Counted from the first letter of the stretch, positions 13,224-22,928 are shown. The stretch: 64,000 bases of DNA from Mesorhizobium sp. SOD10 (GCA_000824805.1 CCNA01000018.1:1-64000), one strand, 5' to 3'. Made by a program: numbers and translations. Notes: generated from the letters alone by a model not told the origin.

Positions 13224-14248
13224 CGATGGCTCCTCACCATTTTCACCATCGCCTCGACATGCGCCACCGGCGTCTCCGGCGTAATGCCGTGGCCGAGATT
13301 GAAGATCAGCGGCCCACCACCCAAAGTGCTCAGAATGGCATCGACGCCGTCGGCCAGCGCCTTGCCACCGGCGACCAGGCGCAGCGGATCGAGATTGCCT
13401 TGCACCGCGCCGTCGCGCTGCAATTCCTTCGCCATGGACAAAGGCACGGTCCAGTCGAGGCCGAGACCGGCAATGCCGGTCTTCTTCCTGTACTCGCGAT
13501 AGCGTTCGCCGGCGCCCTTGGGAAAACCGATCACCGGCACGTCGGGGTGAACCGCCTTCACTTGGGCGACGATCTCGGCCACCGGTTCGACGCAGAAAGC
13601 CTCGAAGGACGGTTCGTCCAGCACGCCCGACCAGGAATCGAAAATCTGCACCGCATCAGCGCCGGCTTCGATCTGGCGGATGAGATAGGCGGCCGAGTGA
13701 TCGGCCAGCGTCTTCAAAAGCTTCGCGAAAGCCTCGGGCTCGCGATAGGCGAAAAGCCGGGCAGGGCCCTGGTCGGGCGTACCATGTCCGGCGATCATAT
13801 AGGTCGCCACCGTCCAGGGCGCGCCGCAGAAGCCGAGCAGCGTCGTCTCGTCGGGCAGTTTCGCGCGCAGCCGGCGCACGGTCTCGTAGACCGGTTCGAG
13901 ATTCACGTGAAACACATCGCCGTTCAGCGCGGGGATCTCGGCCGCCGTGATCGGCTTCAGGACCGGCCCGCGACCCTCCTCGAAACGGACCTCGCGCCCC
14001 AGGGCATTAGGCACGACGAGAATGTCGGAGAACAGGATCGAAGCGTCGAAGCCGAAGCGTTCGATCGGCTGCAGTGTCACCTCGACGGCGAGGTCCGGAT
14101 CGTAGCAAAGATCGAGGAAGGATCCGGCCCGCTTCCTTGTCTCGCGATACTCCGGAAGATAGCGGCCCGCCTGACGCATCATCCAGAGCGGCGGCGGTGA
14201 AACCGTCTCGCCCTTGAGGACGTCCAGCACGATCCGTTTCCCAGCCAT
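13220..14248 (-). CDS. hemE: Uroporphyrinogen decarboxylase
   Basis: HemE converts uroporphyrinogen III to coproporphyrinogen III. The 342-residue protein shows the two family signatures: [17 protein letters not shown] near residue 19 and [13 protein letters not shown] near residue 140. The conserved [15 protein letters not shown] segment is near the C-terminus. hemE borders the likely replication origin, as in Caulobacter. A partial parS-like palindrome lies inside it (13899-13914). Confidence 0.97.
   Translation of the reverse strand: MAGKRIVLDVLKGETVSPPPLWMMRQAGRYLPEYRETRKRAGSFLDLCYDPDLAVEVTLQPIERFGFDASILFSDILVVPNALGREVRFEEGRGPVLKPITAAEIPALNGDVFHVNLEPVYETVRRLRAKLPDETTLLGFCGAPWTVATYMIAGHGTPDQGPARLFAYREPEAFAKLLKTLADHSAAYLIRQIEAGADAVQIFDSWSGVLDEPSFEAFCVEPVAEIVAQVKAVHPDVPVIGFPKGAGERYREYRKKTGIAGLGLDWTVPLSMAKELQRDGAVQGNLDPLRLVAGGKALADGVDAILSTLGGGPLIFNLGHGITPETPVAHVEAMVKMVRSHR
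13899..13914. promoter_or_regulatory. Weak parS-like site within hemE
   Basis: The 16-mer agattcacgtgaaaca matches the parS consensus at 14 of 16 positions, with a perfect right half. It encodes FHVN in HemE. It could be a secondary ParB site close to the origin or a chance match. Confidence 0.4.
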
Positions 14249-14269
14249 CCAGCGCTGCCCTCTCCAGTC

Positions 14270-14657
14270 CCTCTAAATCAAATATCTATTTTAAAAGAGT
14301 CTTCTGATTCTAAGAGTCTGTTGGTTGTGATGGTTGCGACCTGTCCAGCCTGCGGCTCGAAAAGGCCAGTCAGCATATTGTCGCGTACTCTCTTCCGCAA
14401 TTTGGAGGGTTCTGGGGACGAAGCCGATTCAGGCTTTGGAGTCAAAAGCTTGGGCTTTCCGTTCCGAGCTCCTTGCTGTGGATGAAATCGGCCAAGAAAA
14501 GTTGATCCCCGGTTTTGTCCCCAGCGCCGCGACAAAGCCTACAGCGGGTCGAATTGTGGACAAGCGGCCATCTGATACAGTCGCTTTTTGACCCAAGGCC
14601 TGCCCATCCAGCCTTGTCCACAATTGCCCACAGCCTGGACCCATCGCCTGTGAACAA
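14270..14657. other. oriC: Candidate chromosomal replication origin (oriC)
   Basis: This gap lies between divergent hemE and ppsR, the location of oriC in Caulobacter and, by gene order, in relatives. An AT-rich stretch at 14272-14300 could be the unwinding element. DnaA-box matches to TTRTCCACA: exact ttgtccaca at 14614-14622 and, on the minus strand, 14555-14563; one mismatch at 14477-14485 (minus) and 14649-14657 (minus); weaker ttgcccaca at 14624-14632 and ttgtcccca at 14515-14523. Five GANTC (CcrM) sites occur within 147 bases (14297, 14306, 14314, 14426, 14439). The parS sites and parAB are about 7-11 kb away. Confidence 0.78.
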
Positions 14658-15471
14658 ACCTCAGAGCTTCTTCCATTTGCACCTGATCTCCGACGCCACC
14701 GGCGAGACCCTGCTGGCGGCCGGCCGCGCGGCGTCCGCGCAATATAAGGACGCGCGCGCCATCGAACATATTTATCCGCTGATCCGCACCGAGAAGCAGG
14801 TCGCCAAGGTCTTCGAGGACATCGAGGAAGAGCCCGGCATCATTCTCTATACGGTCGTCGACCAGAAGCTCGCCCGCTCGATCGACGAGCGCTGCGCCGC
14901 CATGGGCCTGCCTTGCGTCTCGGTGCTGGAGCCGGTGCTCAGCGTCTTCCAGTCCTATCTCGGCACGCCGGCCGGCCGTCGCGTCGGCGCCCAGCACGTG
15001 CTCGACGCCGAATATTTCCGCCGCATCGATGCGCTGAACTTCACCATGGAGCATGATGACGGCCAGCTGCCGGCCAATATGGAGGATGCCGACGTCGTGC
15101 TGATCGGCATCTCGCGCACCTCGAAGACGCCGACCAGCATCTATCTCGCCAACCGCGGCATCAAGACCGCCAACATCCCGATCGTGCTCGGCGTGCCGCT
15201 GCCCGAGAGCCTGATTGCCGCCAAGACGCCTTTGGTCGTCGGTCTCGTCGCCACGGCCGAGCGCATCTCGCATGTGCGGCAAAACCGTATCCTCGGCAAC
15301 AGCGCCGCCTTCGTGCCGACAGATTATGTCGACCGCGCGGCGATCAACGAGGAGCTTGCCTATGCCCGCCAGCTCTGCACCAGGCATAGCTGGCCGATGA
15401 TCGATGTCAGCCGCCGCTCCATCGAGGAAACGGCGGCGGCTATCGTTGCCCTGCGGGGAAAGACGCGCTAG
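14650..15471 (+). CDS. ppsR: Pyruvate, water dikinase regulatory protein (DUF299)
   Basis: This family is a bifunctional ADP-dependent kinase and Pi-dependent pyrophosphorylase that controls PEP synthase or pyruvate phosphate dikinase. The 273-residue product has the N-terminal [14 protein letters not shown] segment and the P-loop-like [11 protein letters not shown] motif. The start is GTG at 14650, giving [11 protein letters not shown]; upstream in-frame sequence is origin DNA rather than coding. The start codon overlaps a near-match DnaA box. maf follows about 170 bases downstream. Confidence 0.9.
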   Translation: MNKPQSFFHLHLISDATGETLLAAGRAASAQYKDARAIEHIYPLIRTEKQVAKVFEDIEEEPGIILYTVVDQKLARSIDERCAAMGLPCVSVLEPVLSVFQSYLGTPAGRRVGAQHVLDAEYFRRIDALNFTMEHDDGQLPANMEDADVVLIGISRTSKTPTSIYLANRGIKTANIPIVLGVPLPESLIAAKTPLVVGLVATAERISHVRQNRILGNSAAFVPTDYVDRAAINEELAYARQLCTRHSWPMIDVSRRSIEETAAAIVALRGKTR

Positions 15472-15477
15472 GGCGTC

Positions 15478-15605
15478 GATATTCAGGTGATGCCGGCCTG
15501 CAAGTAGCGGCTTTCCTGCGCTTCCGGTGCTCACGTACTTTAAGTACGCTCCGCTCCGGTTCTCGGAAGCCACCACTTTCGGCTCGGCCTAACCTGAATC
15601 TCAAC
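15478..15605. repeat. Intergenic palindromic repeat between ppsR and maf
   Basis: Outer arms attcaggt (15481-15488) and acctgaat (15592-15599) flank an inner perfect palindrome cgtactttaagtacg (15534-15548). The tactttaagtacgct-type core is a frequent intergenic element in rhizobia. No gene is seen here. Confidence 0.6.
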
Positions 15606-15639
15606 ACCCTAGTTGGTCCCACAGACCAGGCGCAAAAAA

Positions 15640-16239
15640 ATGGCCGAAAAAATCATCCTCGCTTCGGGCAGCCCGTACAGGAAAGCGATGCTCGTCAATG
15701 CCGGCCTCGACATCGAGGCGGTGCCGGCCAATGTCGACGAGCGCGCGCTCGAGGCTCCGCTGAAGGACAGCGGCGTTTCACCGGAAGATGTCGCCTCGAT
15801 CCTGGCCGAGGCCAAGGCGACCGAGGTCAGCGAGCGCAGGCCAGGTGTTGTGGTCCTCGGCTGCGACCAGACTCTGTCCCTGGGCGCCGAGATTTTTCAC
15901 AAGCCCGCCGACATGGAAGGCGCGCGCCGCCACCTGCTCGCGCTCTCCGGCAAGACGCATCAATTGAACAGCGCCGCCGTGCTTTGCCGCGACGGCGAGG
16001 TGCTGTGGCGCCATGTCGGCGTCGCCAGCCTCACCATGCGCAAGCTCGACCCCGCCTTTATCGGCCGGCATCTGGCCCGCGTCGGCGCCAAGGCGCTTTC
16101 CAGCGTCGGCGCCTATCAGATCGAGGGCGAAGGCATCCAGCTGTTCGAGAAGATCGAGGGCGACTATTTCACCATTGTCGGCCTGCCGCTGCTGGCTGTG
16201 CTGAAGGAATTGCGCGCATTGGGAGCCATCGATGGCTGA
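15640..16239 (+). CDS. maf: Maf-family nucleotide pyrophosphatase
   Basis: Maf proteins hydrolyse non-canonical or modified nucleoside triphosphates (dTTP/UTP or m7GTP types) to monophosphates. The 199-residue protein opens with [15 protein letters not shown], then [12 protein letters not shown], and has the metal-binding GCDQTL motif. The ATG at 15640 gives the standard N-terminus; a start 27 bases upstream is less likely. The 3' end overlaps aroE by eight bases. Confidence 0.92.
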   Translation: MAEKIILASGSPYRKAMLVNAGLDIEAVPANVDERALEAPLKDSGVSPEDVASILAEAKATEVSERRPGVVVLGCDQTLSLGAEIFHKPADMEGARRHLLALSGKTHQLNSAAVLCRDGEVLWRHVGVASLTMRKLDPAFIGRHLARVGAKALSSVGAYQIEGEGIQLFEKIEGDYFTIVGLPLLAVLKELRALGAIDG

Positions 16240-17059
16240 GGCAAAAGCTTTTGTCACCGGACATCCGATCGCCCATTCGCGCTCGCCGAAGATCCACGGC
16301 TATTGGCTCAAGCAATACGGCATCGACGGCAGCTACCGGGCGATCGACGTCGCGCCGGCGGATTTCGCCGCCTTCCTCAAGTCTCTCGGCGAGGACGGCT
16401 ATCGCGGCGGCAATGTCACCATTCCGCACAAGGAAGCCGCTTTCGCGGCCGTCGCCCGCCGCGACCATGCGGCCGATGCAATCGGCGCCGTCAACACGCT
16501 GTGGTTCGAAGATGGCCTTCTCTGGGGCGGCAACACGGACGGCTACGGCTTCGCCGCCAACCTCGACGACCATGCACCCGGATGGGCGGCCAATGGGCCG
16601 GCCGTGGTGCTCGGCGCCGGCGGCGCCTCCCGCGCAGTCATCCACGCGCTGAAGGAGCGTGGCATCAAGGATATCCGCATCGTCAATCGGACGCTCGCGA
16701 GAGCCGAGGAACTCAGCCGCCACTTCGGCGGCGGCGTCTCGGCGCATGGCGCGGTCGGCGAACTGCTTGCCGATGCCGGCCTGCTCGTCAACACCACGGC
16801 GCTCGGCATGCATGGCGACGCGACGCTCTCCGCCGATCCGGGCGCGTTGCCGGACCACGCCATCGTCACCGACATCGTCTATGTACCGCTGGAGACGCCG
16901 CTTCTGGCGGCCGCCAGGGCGCGCGGCCTGAAGACGGTCGATGGACTCGGCATGCTGCTTCATCAGGCGGTACCTGGGTTCGAACGCTGGTTCGGCACCA
17001 AACCCGAAGTCACGCCCGAATTGCGGCGCATGATCGTTGCCGACATCGAGGGTCATTGA
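16232..17059 (+). CDS. aroE: Shikimate dehydrogenase
   Basis: AroE reduces 3-dehydroshikimate to shikimate with NADPH. The 275-residue protein contains the substrate-binding SRSPKIH and [10 protein letters not shown] (catalytic lysine), NTDG, and the nucleotide-binding [10 protein letters not shown]. The stop overlaps the coaE start by one base (TGATG), so maf, aroE and coaE form a tight operon. Confidence 0.96.
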   Translation: MAEAKAFVTGHPIAHSRSPKIHGYWLKQYGIDGSYRAIDVAPADFAAFLKSLGEDGYRGGNVTIPHKEAAFAAVARRDHAADAIGAVNTLWFEDGLLWGGNTDGYGFAANLDDHAPGWAANGPAVVLGAGGASRAVIHALKERGIKDIRIVNRTLARAEELSRHFGGGVSAHGAVGELLADAGLLVNTTALGMHGDATLSADPGALPDHAIVTDIVYVPLETPLLAAARARGLKTVDGLGMLLHQAVPGFERWFGTKPEVTPELRRMIVADIEGH

Positions 17060-17664
17060 TGATCGTGCTCGGCCTCACCGGATCGATCGGCATGGGCAAG
17101 TCGGCCACGGCGAAAATGTTCGCCGAGGCCGGTGTGCCGGTGCATGATTCGGACGAGACGGTGCACCGCCTTTATTCCGGCAAGGCAGCGCCTTTGGTCG
17201 AAGGGGCTTTCCCGGGTACGACCGAAGCAGGGGTGGTCGATCGCGTGAAGCTAGCGGGCCGAGTGCTTGCCGATCCGGCCGCGCTGAAGAAGCTCGAGGC
17301 GATCATTCACCCGCTGGTGCGCGCCGATGCCGATGCCTTTCTGGCGAGGCACCGCGCCGCCGGCGCGCCTCTCGCCGTGCTCGACATTCCGCTGCTGTTC
17401 GAAACCGGCGGGCGCAACCGCGTCGACAAGGTCGTGGTCGTCACCGCGTCGCCCGAGATCCAGCGCCAGCGTGTGTTGGCCAGGCCCGGCATGAGCGAGG
17501 AGAAATTTGCCTCTATCCTCGCCAAGCAAGTGCCCGACGCCGAAAAACGCCGCCGGGCCGATTTCATCATCGACACCGGAAATGGCTTCGACGCGGCGCG
17601 AAAGGCGGTCGGAGCGATCGTGGCCGAACTGGCGGGGGATAAGCAGGAATCGCCCCGCTCCTGA
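17059..17664 (+). CDS. coaE: Dephospho-CoA kinase
   Basis: CoaE performs the last step of coenzyme A synthesis. The 201-residue protein starts at the ATG overlapping the aroE stop and has the P-loop [14 protein letters not shown], the [11 protein letters not shown] segment and PLLFETGG, all typical of the family. The order maf-aroE-coaE-dnaQ is conserved in alphaproteobacteria. Confidence 0.96.
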   Translation: MIVLGLTGSIGMGKSATAKMFAEAGVPVHDSDETVHRLYSGKAAPLVEGAFPGTTEAGVVDRVKLAGRVLADPAALKKLEAIIHPLVRADADAFLARHRAAGAPLAVLDIPLLFETGGRNRVDKVVVVTASPEIQRQRVLARPGMSEEKFASILAKQVPDAEKRRRADFIIDTGNGFDAARKAVGAIVAELAGDKQESPRS

Positions 17665-17738
17665 CTCTTGCTGTCAGCAGTCCCCATTGCCATTTTGTTC
17701 TGGTTTGTGATTCTGCTCCCTGGAGCGGATTGATTCGA

Positions 17739-18443
17739 ATGCGTGAGATCATCTTCGATACGGAAACCACCGGCCTCGATTTGCGCGAAGACCGCATCAT
17801 CGAGCTCGGCGGCGTCGAGCTGGTCAATCGTTTTCCGACCGGCCGCACGTTCCACAAATTCATCAATCCGCAGGGCCGCGCCATCCATGCCGAAGCGCAG
17901 GCCGTGCATGGAATCAGTGCCGCCGACCTGGTCGGCAAGCCGACCTTCGCCGAAATCGCGCAGGAATGGCTGGACTTCACCGACGGCGCCAAGCTGATCG
18001 CCCACAACGCCACCTTCGACCTCGGCTTCCTCAATCTCGAATACAGCCGGCTCGGCCATCCATCGATCGATCCCGGCCGCATCATCGACACGCTGGCGCT
18101 CGCGCGCCGGAAGCATCCGATGGGCCCGAACTCGCTCGATGCGCTCTGCCGTCGCTACGGCATCGACAACACGCGCCGCACCAAGCACGGCGCGCTGCTC
18201 GACTCCGAATTGCTGGCCGAGGTCTATATCGAGCTTATCGGCGGCAAGCAGGCGGCGCTGGTGCTGGAAGCCGTGGCGGTGCAGATGAACGGCGCCGGCG
18301 AGGTGGCCGATGTCGACATCTCCATCGGCGCGAGGCCGATCGCCCTGCCGCCACGGTTGAGCGAAGCGGACCGCGCGGCGCATGCCGGGCTGGTTTCGAC
18401 GCTGGGTGAAAAGGCGCTGTGGCTGAAGGTGGCGGTGGGGTGA
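17739..18443 (+). CDS. dnaQ: DNA polymerase III subunit epsilon
   Basis: The proofreading 3'-5' exonuclease of the replicase. DEDDh residues are visible: DTETTGLD near the N-terminus (ExoI), HNATFDLGFLN (ExoII), and TKHGALLDSELLAEVY (ExoIII). The ATG at 17739 gives MREIIFDTETTG and 234 residues. It follows coaE by 74 bases. Confidence 0.96.
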   Translation: MREIIFDTETTGLDLREDRIIELGGVELVNRFPTGRTFHKFINPQGRAIHAEAQAVHGISAADLVGKPTFAEIAQEWLDFTDGAKLIAHNATFDLGFLNLEYSRLGHPSIDPGRIIDTLALARRKHPMGPNSLDALCRRYGIDNTRRTKHGALLDSELLAEVYIELIGGKQAALVLEAVAVQMNGAGEVADVDISIGARPIALPPRLSEADRAAHAGLVSTLGEKALWLKVAVG

Positions 18444-18710
18444 GCGGCCGCTCCTGGCGCAGACGTTGGAGATTAGCCGGCGACGTTGGCGATTGACCGA
18501 AACCTCCGTGACGTCGTCATCCTCGGGCTTGACCCGAGGATCCATTCCGTGACCGTCGTCGTGGGGCGCAGCGGTGCAGAATTCTGTAACCGTTGCGACG
18601 CTTTGACGTAATGGCATGGATCCTAGGATCTGCGCGCGTCGCTTCGTTCCTTGTTCCGCCCTGGAATGACGATCGCACGGAGGTCTTCGCTAGTCTCAGA
18701 CATCTCCAAC
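18444..18710. repeat. Intergenic region with mosaic repeat copy 2
   Basis: The gap between dnaQ and the secB terminator contains a second copy of the dispersed repeat (18515-18671). It begins cgtcatcctcgggcttgacc and ends ccctggaatgacg, with the gcagaattctg core in the middle. No gene is supported. Confidence 0.75.
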
Positions 18711-18736
18711 AAAAAAGCCCGGCGCGAAGCCGGGCT
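18711..18736 (-). terminator. Rho-independent terminator of secB
   Basis: Read leftward: a 7-base-pair GC stem (gcccggc/gccgggc at 18717-18723 and 18729-18735) with a five-base loop, then six U residues. It lies 27 bases past the secB stop. Confidence 0.88.
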
Positions 18737-18762
18737 CTCCATACGATGGGTGGTGCGCCTTC

Positions 18763-19266
18763 TCAGCTCACCTGGACCTTGCTGGCCGCGGCCTGGTCCT
18801 CGGCAATCCTCTGCTGGAACATCTGCGCGAAGTCGATCGGGTCGAGCATCAGCGGCGGGAAGCCGCCATTGCGGGTGGCGTCGGCGATGATCTGGCGCGC
18901 GAAGGGGAACAGCAAGCGCGGGCATTCGATGAAGAGCAGCGGCAGCATGTGCTCCTGCGGGAAGCCCGAGATGGCGAAGACGCCGCCATAGACCAGCTCG
19001 ACATTGAACAGCACTTCCTGGTCGAAGGACGCCTTGGCGTTCAGCGTCAGATTGACATCGAACTGCTTGTCCGAAAGCGGGTTGGCGTTGACGTTGACAT
19101 TGATGGCGATCCCGGGAGCCTTGTCGCGGCCGCGCAGCGAATTCGGCGCGCCGGGGCTTTCGAAGGACAGGTCCTTCACATATTGCGCGAGCACATTGAG
19201 CGAGGGCTGGTTCTGGGTGCCGTTGCCGTTGGCGGCGCCGGTCGCCGCGTCATCGTTGCTGGCCAT
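18763..19266 (-). CDS. secB: Protein-export chaperone SecB
   Basis: SecB holds preproteins unfolded for SecA. The 167-residue product shows [17 protein letters not shown] and the C-terminal [20 protein letters not shown] that binds SecA; this conserved end is unmistakable. An N-terminal Asn/Gly/Thr-rich extension of about 20 residues precedes the core, as in rhizobial homologs. It lies on the minus strand with its own terminator. Confidence 0.96.
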   Translation of the reverse strand: MASNDDAATGAANGNGTQNQPSLNVLAQYVKDLSFESPGAPNSLRGRDKAPGIAINVNVNANPLSDKQFDVNLTLNAKASFDQEVLFNVELVYGGVFAISGFPQEHMLPLLFIECPRLLFPFARQIIADATRNGGFPPLMLDPIDFAQMFQQRIAEDQAAASKVQVS

Positions 19267-19382
19267 GAGCCTTAGTCCTTTTGCCTGGGCAGCATTGCTG
19301 ACCGAATTGAAATCGCGGGTTCGCTACCATGGTCGGCCGGACAAAACAAGTTTTGCCGCCTCTGTCGGCGACAGGTCCCGGA

Positions 19383-19877
19383 CTAATCGTTCTTCAGCCG
19401 CCGCCAGGGCGAATTGTGATCCGGCCGGTTCGGATAATCGTCGCGCGAATAGTCGCTGTCGTCGAGATCGATGACGATATCGCGCCGCCGCGCCGAGAAG
19501 CCGCTGCTGAAGCTGGTTGCCATGACGATACGGTTCTTGAGCAGGCGCCACGCGAAGTCGCGCACCGGCGGCAGCAACAGAAGAATGGCGAAGATGTCGG
19601 TGATGAACCCCGGGATGATGAGCAGGATCGCCGCCAGCACGATCATCGCGCCATGCGCAAGCTGCCGGCTGGGATCGCGTCCGGCATCCATCTCCGTGCG
19701 CACCCGCGTCATGACGCCGAAACCCTGATGCCGAAGCAGCAGGCTGCCGGCGATGCTGGACAGGATCACCAGCCCGATCGTCGCCAAGGCTCCGATTTCG
19801 CGGCCGACAATGACGAAGCCGGCGATCTCCAGCAGTGGCAGCAGGAGCAGGAACAACGGGATGAAGGAAATGCGCAA
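19383..19877 (-). CDS. fxsA: FxsA family membrane protein
   Basis: A 164-residue inner-membrane protein with about three to four hydrophobic helices in its first 110 residues and a charged C-terminal tail. The segments PLLEIAGFVIVG and LLIIPGFITDIFAILLLLPPVR are the family signatures. Overexpressed E. coli FxsA relieves F-plasmid exclusion of phage T7; the normal function is unclear. It is divergent from the Tim44-like gene, as in other alphaproteobacteria. Confidence 0.92.
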   Translation of the reverse strand: MRISFIPLFLLLLPLLEIAGFVIVGREIGALATIGLVILSSIAGSLLLRHQGFGVMTRVRTEMDAGRDPSRQLAHGAMIVLAAILLIIPGFITDIFAILLLLPPVRDFAWRLLKNRIVMATSFSSGFSARRRDIVIDLDDSDYSRDDYPNRPDHNSPWRRLKND

Positions 19878-20080
19878 GTCTCGACCGATCGCTTTCTTCT
19901 TTCGCGGCGCCCGCTGACAATCGCCGCTGGCCTTGGCGCCTATAGATAGGTATGGCTGCCTTTGATTTGAATGATAGCGCCTGCCGTTCTATATGCTTTG
20001 GATGTTGAACGCTATGCGACCGCGCTCCCCGAGGGAGTTACGCCGGTCCGGCAAGGACAGGGTTCGAGTTGGCGGAAAAT

Positions 20081-20788
20081 ATGGGTTTCTTCGACTTCGG
20101 CACGATTTTCTTTTTGATTGCGGCGGTTGTGATCTTTTTCCAGCTGCGCAACGTGCTTGGACGTCGCACCGGAAACGAGCGTCCGCCCTTCGATCCCTAT
20201 TCGGCGAGCCGCACGCGCGAGGCCGATGCGGCGCAGAAGCCTGAAAATGTCGTGTCGGTGCCGCGCAAGCGCATGCCGGGCGAACCCGCGGCCGAGACCT
20301 ATGCCGAAATCGACGCCTTCGCCAAGCCGGACACCGATCTCAACAAAGGCCTGCGCACGATCAAGGACAACGATCCGTCCTTCGACCCCAAGACCTTCGT
20401 CGACGGCGCCAAGATGGCCTATGAGATGATCGTCATGGCCTATGCCGACGGCGACCGTAAGACGCTGAAGAACCTCCTGTCGCGCGAAGTCTATGACGGC
20501 TTCGTCGCCGCGATCGGCGAGCGCGAGGCCAAGTCGGAAAAGATCCAGTCTTCCTTCGTCGGCATCGACAAGGCCGACATCGTCAGCGCCGAAATGAAGG
20601 GCTCGGAAGCGCATATCACGCTGCGCGTCGTCTCCGAGCTGATCTCGGCGACCCGCGACAAGGCCGGCGCCGTCATCGACGGCGATCCGGAGACGGTGGC
20701 CGAGGTCAAGGATGTCTGGACCTTTGCCCGCGACACCCGCTCGCGCGACCCGAACTGGAAGCTCGTCGCCACCGAAGAAGAAGACTAA
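20081..20788 (+). CDS. Tim44-like domain protein (TimA family)
   Basis: A 235-residue protein with one N-terminal membrane anchor (FDFGTIFFLIAAVVIFFQLRNVLG) and a C-terminal Tim44-like domain (segment DGAKMAYEMIVMAYADGDRKTLKNLLS onwards). It is the alphaproteobacterial relative of the mitochondrial import factor Tim44 and is thought to work at the inner membrane; its exact role is unsettled. The ATG at 20081 is preferred to a TTG 12 bases earlier. mltA begins 22 bases downstream. Confidence 0.92.
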   Translation: MGFFDFGTIFFLIAAVVIFFQLRNVLGRRTGNERPPFDPYSASRTREADAAQKPENVVSVPRKRMPGEPAAETYAEIDAFAKPDTDLNKGLRTIKDNDPSFDPKTFVDGAKMAYEMIVMAYADGDRKTLKNLLSREVYDGFVAAIGEREAKSEKIQSSFVGIDKADIVSAEMKGSEAHITLRVVSELISATRDKAGAVIDGDPETVAEVKDVWTFARDTRSRDPNWKLVATEEED

Positions 20789-20810
20789 ATCCAGGCGGCG
20801 GGGCTCGGTC

Positions 20811-21914
20811 GTGCCGCTCTCTTCCACATTCAGCGAAAAAACCTTCGGCGACCTACCAGGCTGGGGCGAGGATGACCACCTCGCGGCCTTTGCCGCGTTT
20901 CGCCGCTCCGCCTTCCATGCCCCGGTAAAACCTTATCGCAGCGGGTTGCTCGGCGTCGATTTCAATGCCTTTGCCGAGGCCTATGCCGAGGCGCGCGCCG
21001 TTTCGGCGCCGAATCGGTCGGAGGCGCGGTCTTTCTTCGAACGGCATTTCGTGCCGATGCTGGTGAAGGCTGAAAACGGCTCGGGGCTTGTCACCGGCTT
21101 CTACGAGCCGGAGGTCGACGCCTCGCCGGTCAGGACGGAGCGGTTCACCGTGCCGCTGCTGTCCCGCCCCGCCGATCTGATTGACATTGACGACGACAAC
21201 CGGCCGGCCGGCATGGATCCGTATCTGGCCTTTGCCCGCCGGACGGATGGAGGTCCGGTCGAATATTTCGACCGCGGTGAAATCGAGCGCGGCGCGCTCG
21301 CCGGCCGGAATCTCGAAATTGCCTGGCTTGCCGAAAAGGTCGATGCCTTCTTCATCCATGTGCAGGGCGCGGCACGGCTGAAGATGACCGACGGCAGGCT
21401 CGCCCGCGTCACCTACGCGGCCAAGTCCGGCCAGCGCTTCACCGGCCCGGGCAAAATCCTGAGCGATCTCGGCGAGATCCCGCTGGACAAAGTGACGATG
21501 CAGTCGATCCGCGCCTGGTTCAAGGCGCATCCGGACCGGGTCGACGAGATCCTCTGGCAGAATCACTCCTACATTTTCTTCCGCGAGGCTGCGGTCGACG
21601 ATGCGGCGCTCGGGCCCATCGCCGCCGCCAAGGTGCCGCTGACGCCCGGGCGATCGGTCGCGGTCGACCGCCTGCTGCACACTTTCGGCACGCCCTTCTA
21701 TGTCGACGCCCCGACGCTCACCGCCTTCGACCAAAAGCCGTTCCGGCGGCTGATGATCGCGCAGGACACCGGCTCGGCCATCACCGGACCCGCGCGCGGC
21801 GACCTCTTCGCCGGCTCAGGTGACGCCGCCGGCGAAATCGCCGGCGTGGTCCGCAACGCGGCGGATTTCTATGCGCTGGTGCCGCGCGCGCTTCTGGATG
21901 GAGCGGGCCGGTGA
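20811..21914 (+). CDS. mltA: Membrane-bound lytic murein transglycosylase A
   Basis: MltA cleaves peptidoglycan glycan strands to form 1,6-anhydromuramic ends. The 368-residue protein contains LVTGFYEPEVDAS, FFIHVQGAARL, and the 3D domain (RLLHTFGTPFYVDAP, then MIAQDTGSAITGPARGDLFAGSGDAAGEIAG) with its aspartates. The start is GTG at 20811; no obvious signal peptide is seen, as in rhizobial homologs. It overlaps the Smr gene by four bases. Confidence 0.92.
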   Translation: MPLSSTFSEKTFGDLPGWGEDDHLAAFAAFRRSAFHAPVKPYRSGLLGVDFNAFAEAYAEARAVSAPNRSEARSFFERHFVPMLVKAENGSGLVTGFYEPEVDASPVRTERFTVPLLSRPADLIDIDDDNRPAGMDPYLAFARRTDGGPVEYFDRGEIERGALAGRNLEIAWLAEKVDAFFIHVQGAARLKMTDGRLARVTYAAKSGQRFTGPGKILSDLGEIPLDKVTMQSIRAWFKAHPDRVDEILWQNHSYIFFREAAVDDAALGPIAAAKVPLTPGRSVAVDRLLHTFGTPFYVDAPTLTAFDQKPFRRLMIAQDTGSAITGPARGDLFAGSGDAAGEIAGVVRNAADFYALVPRALLDGAGR

Positions 21915-22435
21915 GCCGCCGCAACGATCATCTTAGCGACGACGACCGCATCCTGTGGAACCTGGTGGCGCGCTCGGCCCGGCCTTTGAAAGGCAAGACC
22001 GCCGTCGAGATCCCCGACATCGTCGAGCCCAAACCCGAGCCGCCGCGGCCTGCCGCCAATGGCGTTCCGGCCGCTGCCGTCAAGCCGAAGACGCCGCATG
22101 TCTCGCATTCGCTCGACGACCAGACGCTGCACAAGCTGAAGAAAGGCCGGCTGCCGATCGAGGGCCGCGTCGACCTGCACGGCATGACGCAGGACGAGGC
22201 CTATTCGCTGCTGCTCACCTTCCTCAACCGCGCGCATGCGGGCGGCATCCGCTATGTGCTGATCATCACCGGCAAGGGCTCGTCCTCGGGCGGCGACGGC
22301 ATCCTGCGCCGCGCCGTGCCGGCCTGGCTCTCGACGCCGGCCTTCCGCCATCTGGTCTCAAGCCACGACCACGCCGCGCGCAACCATGGCGGTTCGGGCG
22401 CGCTCTACGTGCGGCTGCGGCGGACGCGCTCATGA
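21911..22435 (+). CDS. Smr/MutS2-type domain protein
   Basis: A 174-residue protein with a Pro/Ala-rich N-terminal linker and a C-terminal Smr domain recognised by GRVDLHGMTQDEAY, VLIITGKG and GGSGALYVRLRR. Smr domains are metal-independent endonucleases acting on DNA or RNA; this protein's target is unknown. Translation starts at a GTG overlapping the mltA stop (GTGA), so the Tim44-like, mltA and smr genes appear to form one operon. Confidence 0.9.
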   Translation: MSRRNDHLSDDDRILWNLVARSARPLKGKTAVEIPDIVEPKPEPPRPAANGVPAAAVKPKTPHVSHSLDDQTLHKLKKGRLPIEGRVDLHGMTQDEAYSLLLTFLNRAHAGGIRYVLIITGKGSSSGGDGILRRAVPAWLSTPAFRHLVSSHDHAARNHGGSGALYVRLRRTRS

Positions 22436-22442
22436 GGATGCC

Positions 22443-22545
22443 CAGAGCAATTCCAGGAAAAGTGTGTAGCGGTTTTCCGTCCGGAATTGCGCCAAAACAA
22501 AGAGACGGGGCGGGTCGCCGCTTCCGTGAAGCGGTGAACCGTTCC
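22443..22545. repeat. Dispersed palindromic repeat between smr and the XRE gene
   Basis: An imperfect palindrome, gagcaattcc ... ggaattgcg (22446-22494), is followed by a second arm pair gcgggtcgccg/cggtgaaccg. This agagcaattccagg-type element is very common between rhizobial genes. A degraded relative is seen at 38922-38953. Confidence 0.6.
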
Positions 22546-22547
22546 AG

Positions 22548-22916
22548 ATGACCCCCTTCGGCGAAAGGCTTAGGGCGCTGCGCGCCGAGCGCGGCGTCAG
22601 CCAGAAGGCGATGGCCGAGGCCATCGGCGTTAGCGCCGCCTATCTGTCGGCGCTCGAGCATGGCCGCCGCGGCGCGCCGACCTGGACGCTGATCCAGAAG
22701 ATCATCGGCTATTTCAACATCATTTGGGACGAGGCCGAGGACCTTGCCCGGCTCGCCGAAAGCTCGCATCCCAGGGTCAGGATCGACACGTCCGGCCTGT
22801 CGCCGGCGGCGACGGAGCTCGCCAACCTTCTGGCCGAGAGCATCGAGAAGCTGGACGAGGCGGAATTGCGCCGCCTCAGCGCATCGATACGCGCGGCACT
22901 CGGCCGGCCTCTATAA
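22548..22916 (+). CDS. XRE-family transcriptional regulator
   Basis: A 122-residue protein with an N-terminal Cro/C1-type helix-turn-helix (RLRALRAERGVSQKAMAEAIGVSAAYLSALEHGRRGAPTW, residues 7-46) followed by a helical C-terminus. This small regulator is often found in this neighbourhood in rhizobia. Its target is unknown. A hairpin just past the stop may terminate it. Confidence 0.9.
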   Translation: MTPFGERLRALRAERGVSQKAMAEAIGVSAAYLSALEHGRRGAPTWTLIQKIIGYFNIIWDEAEDLARLAESSHPRVRIDTSGLSPAATELANLLAESIEKLDEAELRRLSASIRAALGRPL

Positions 22917-22928
22917 TCCCGGCGCCAG

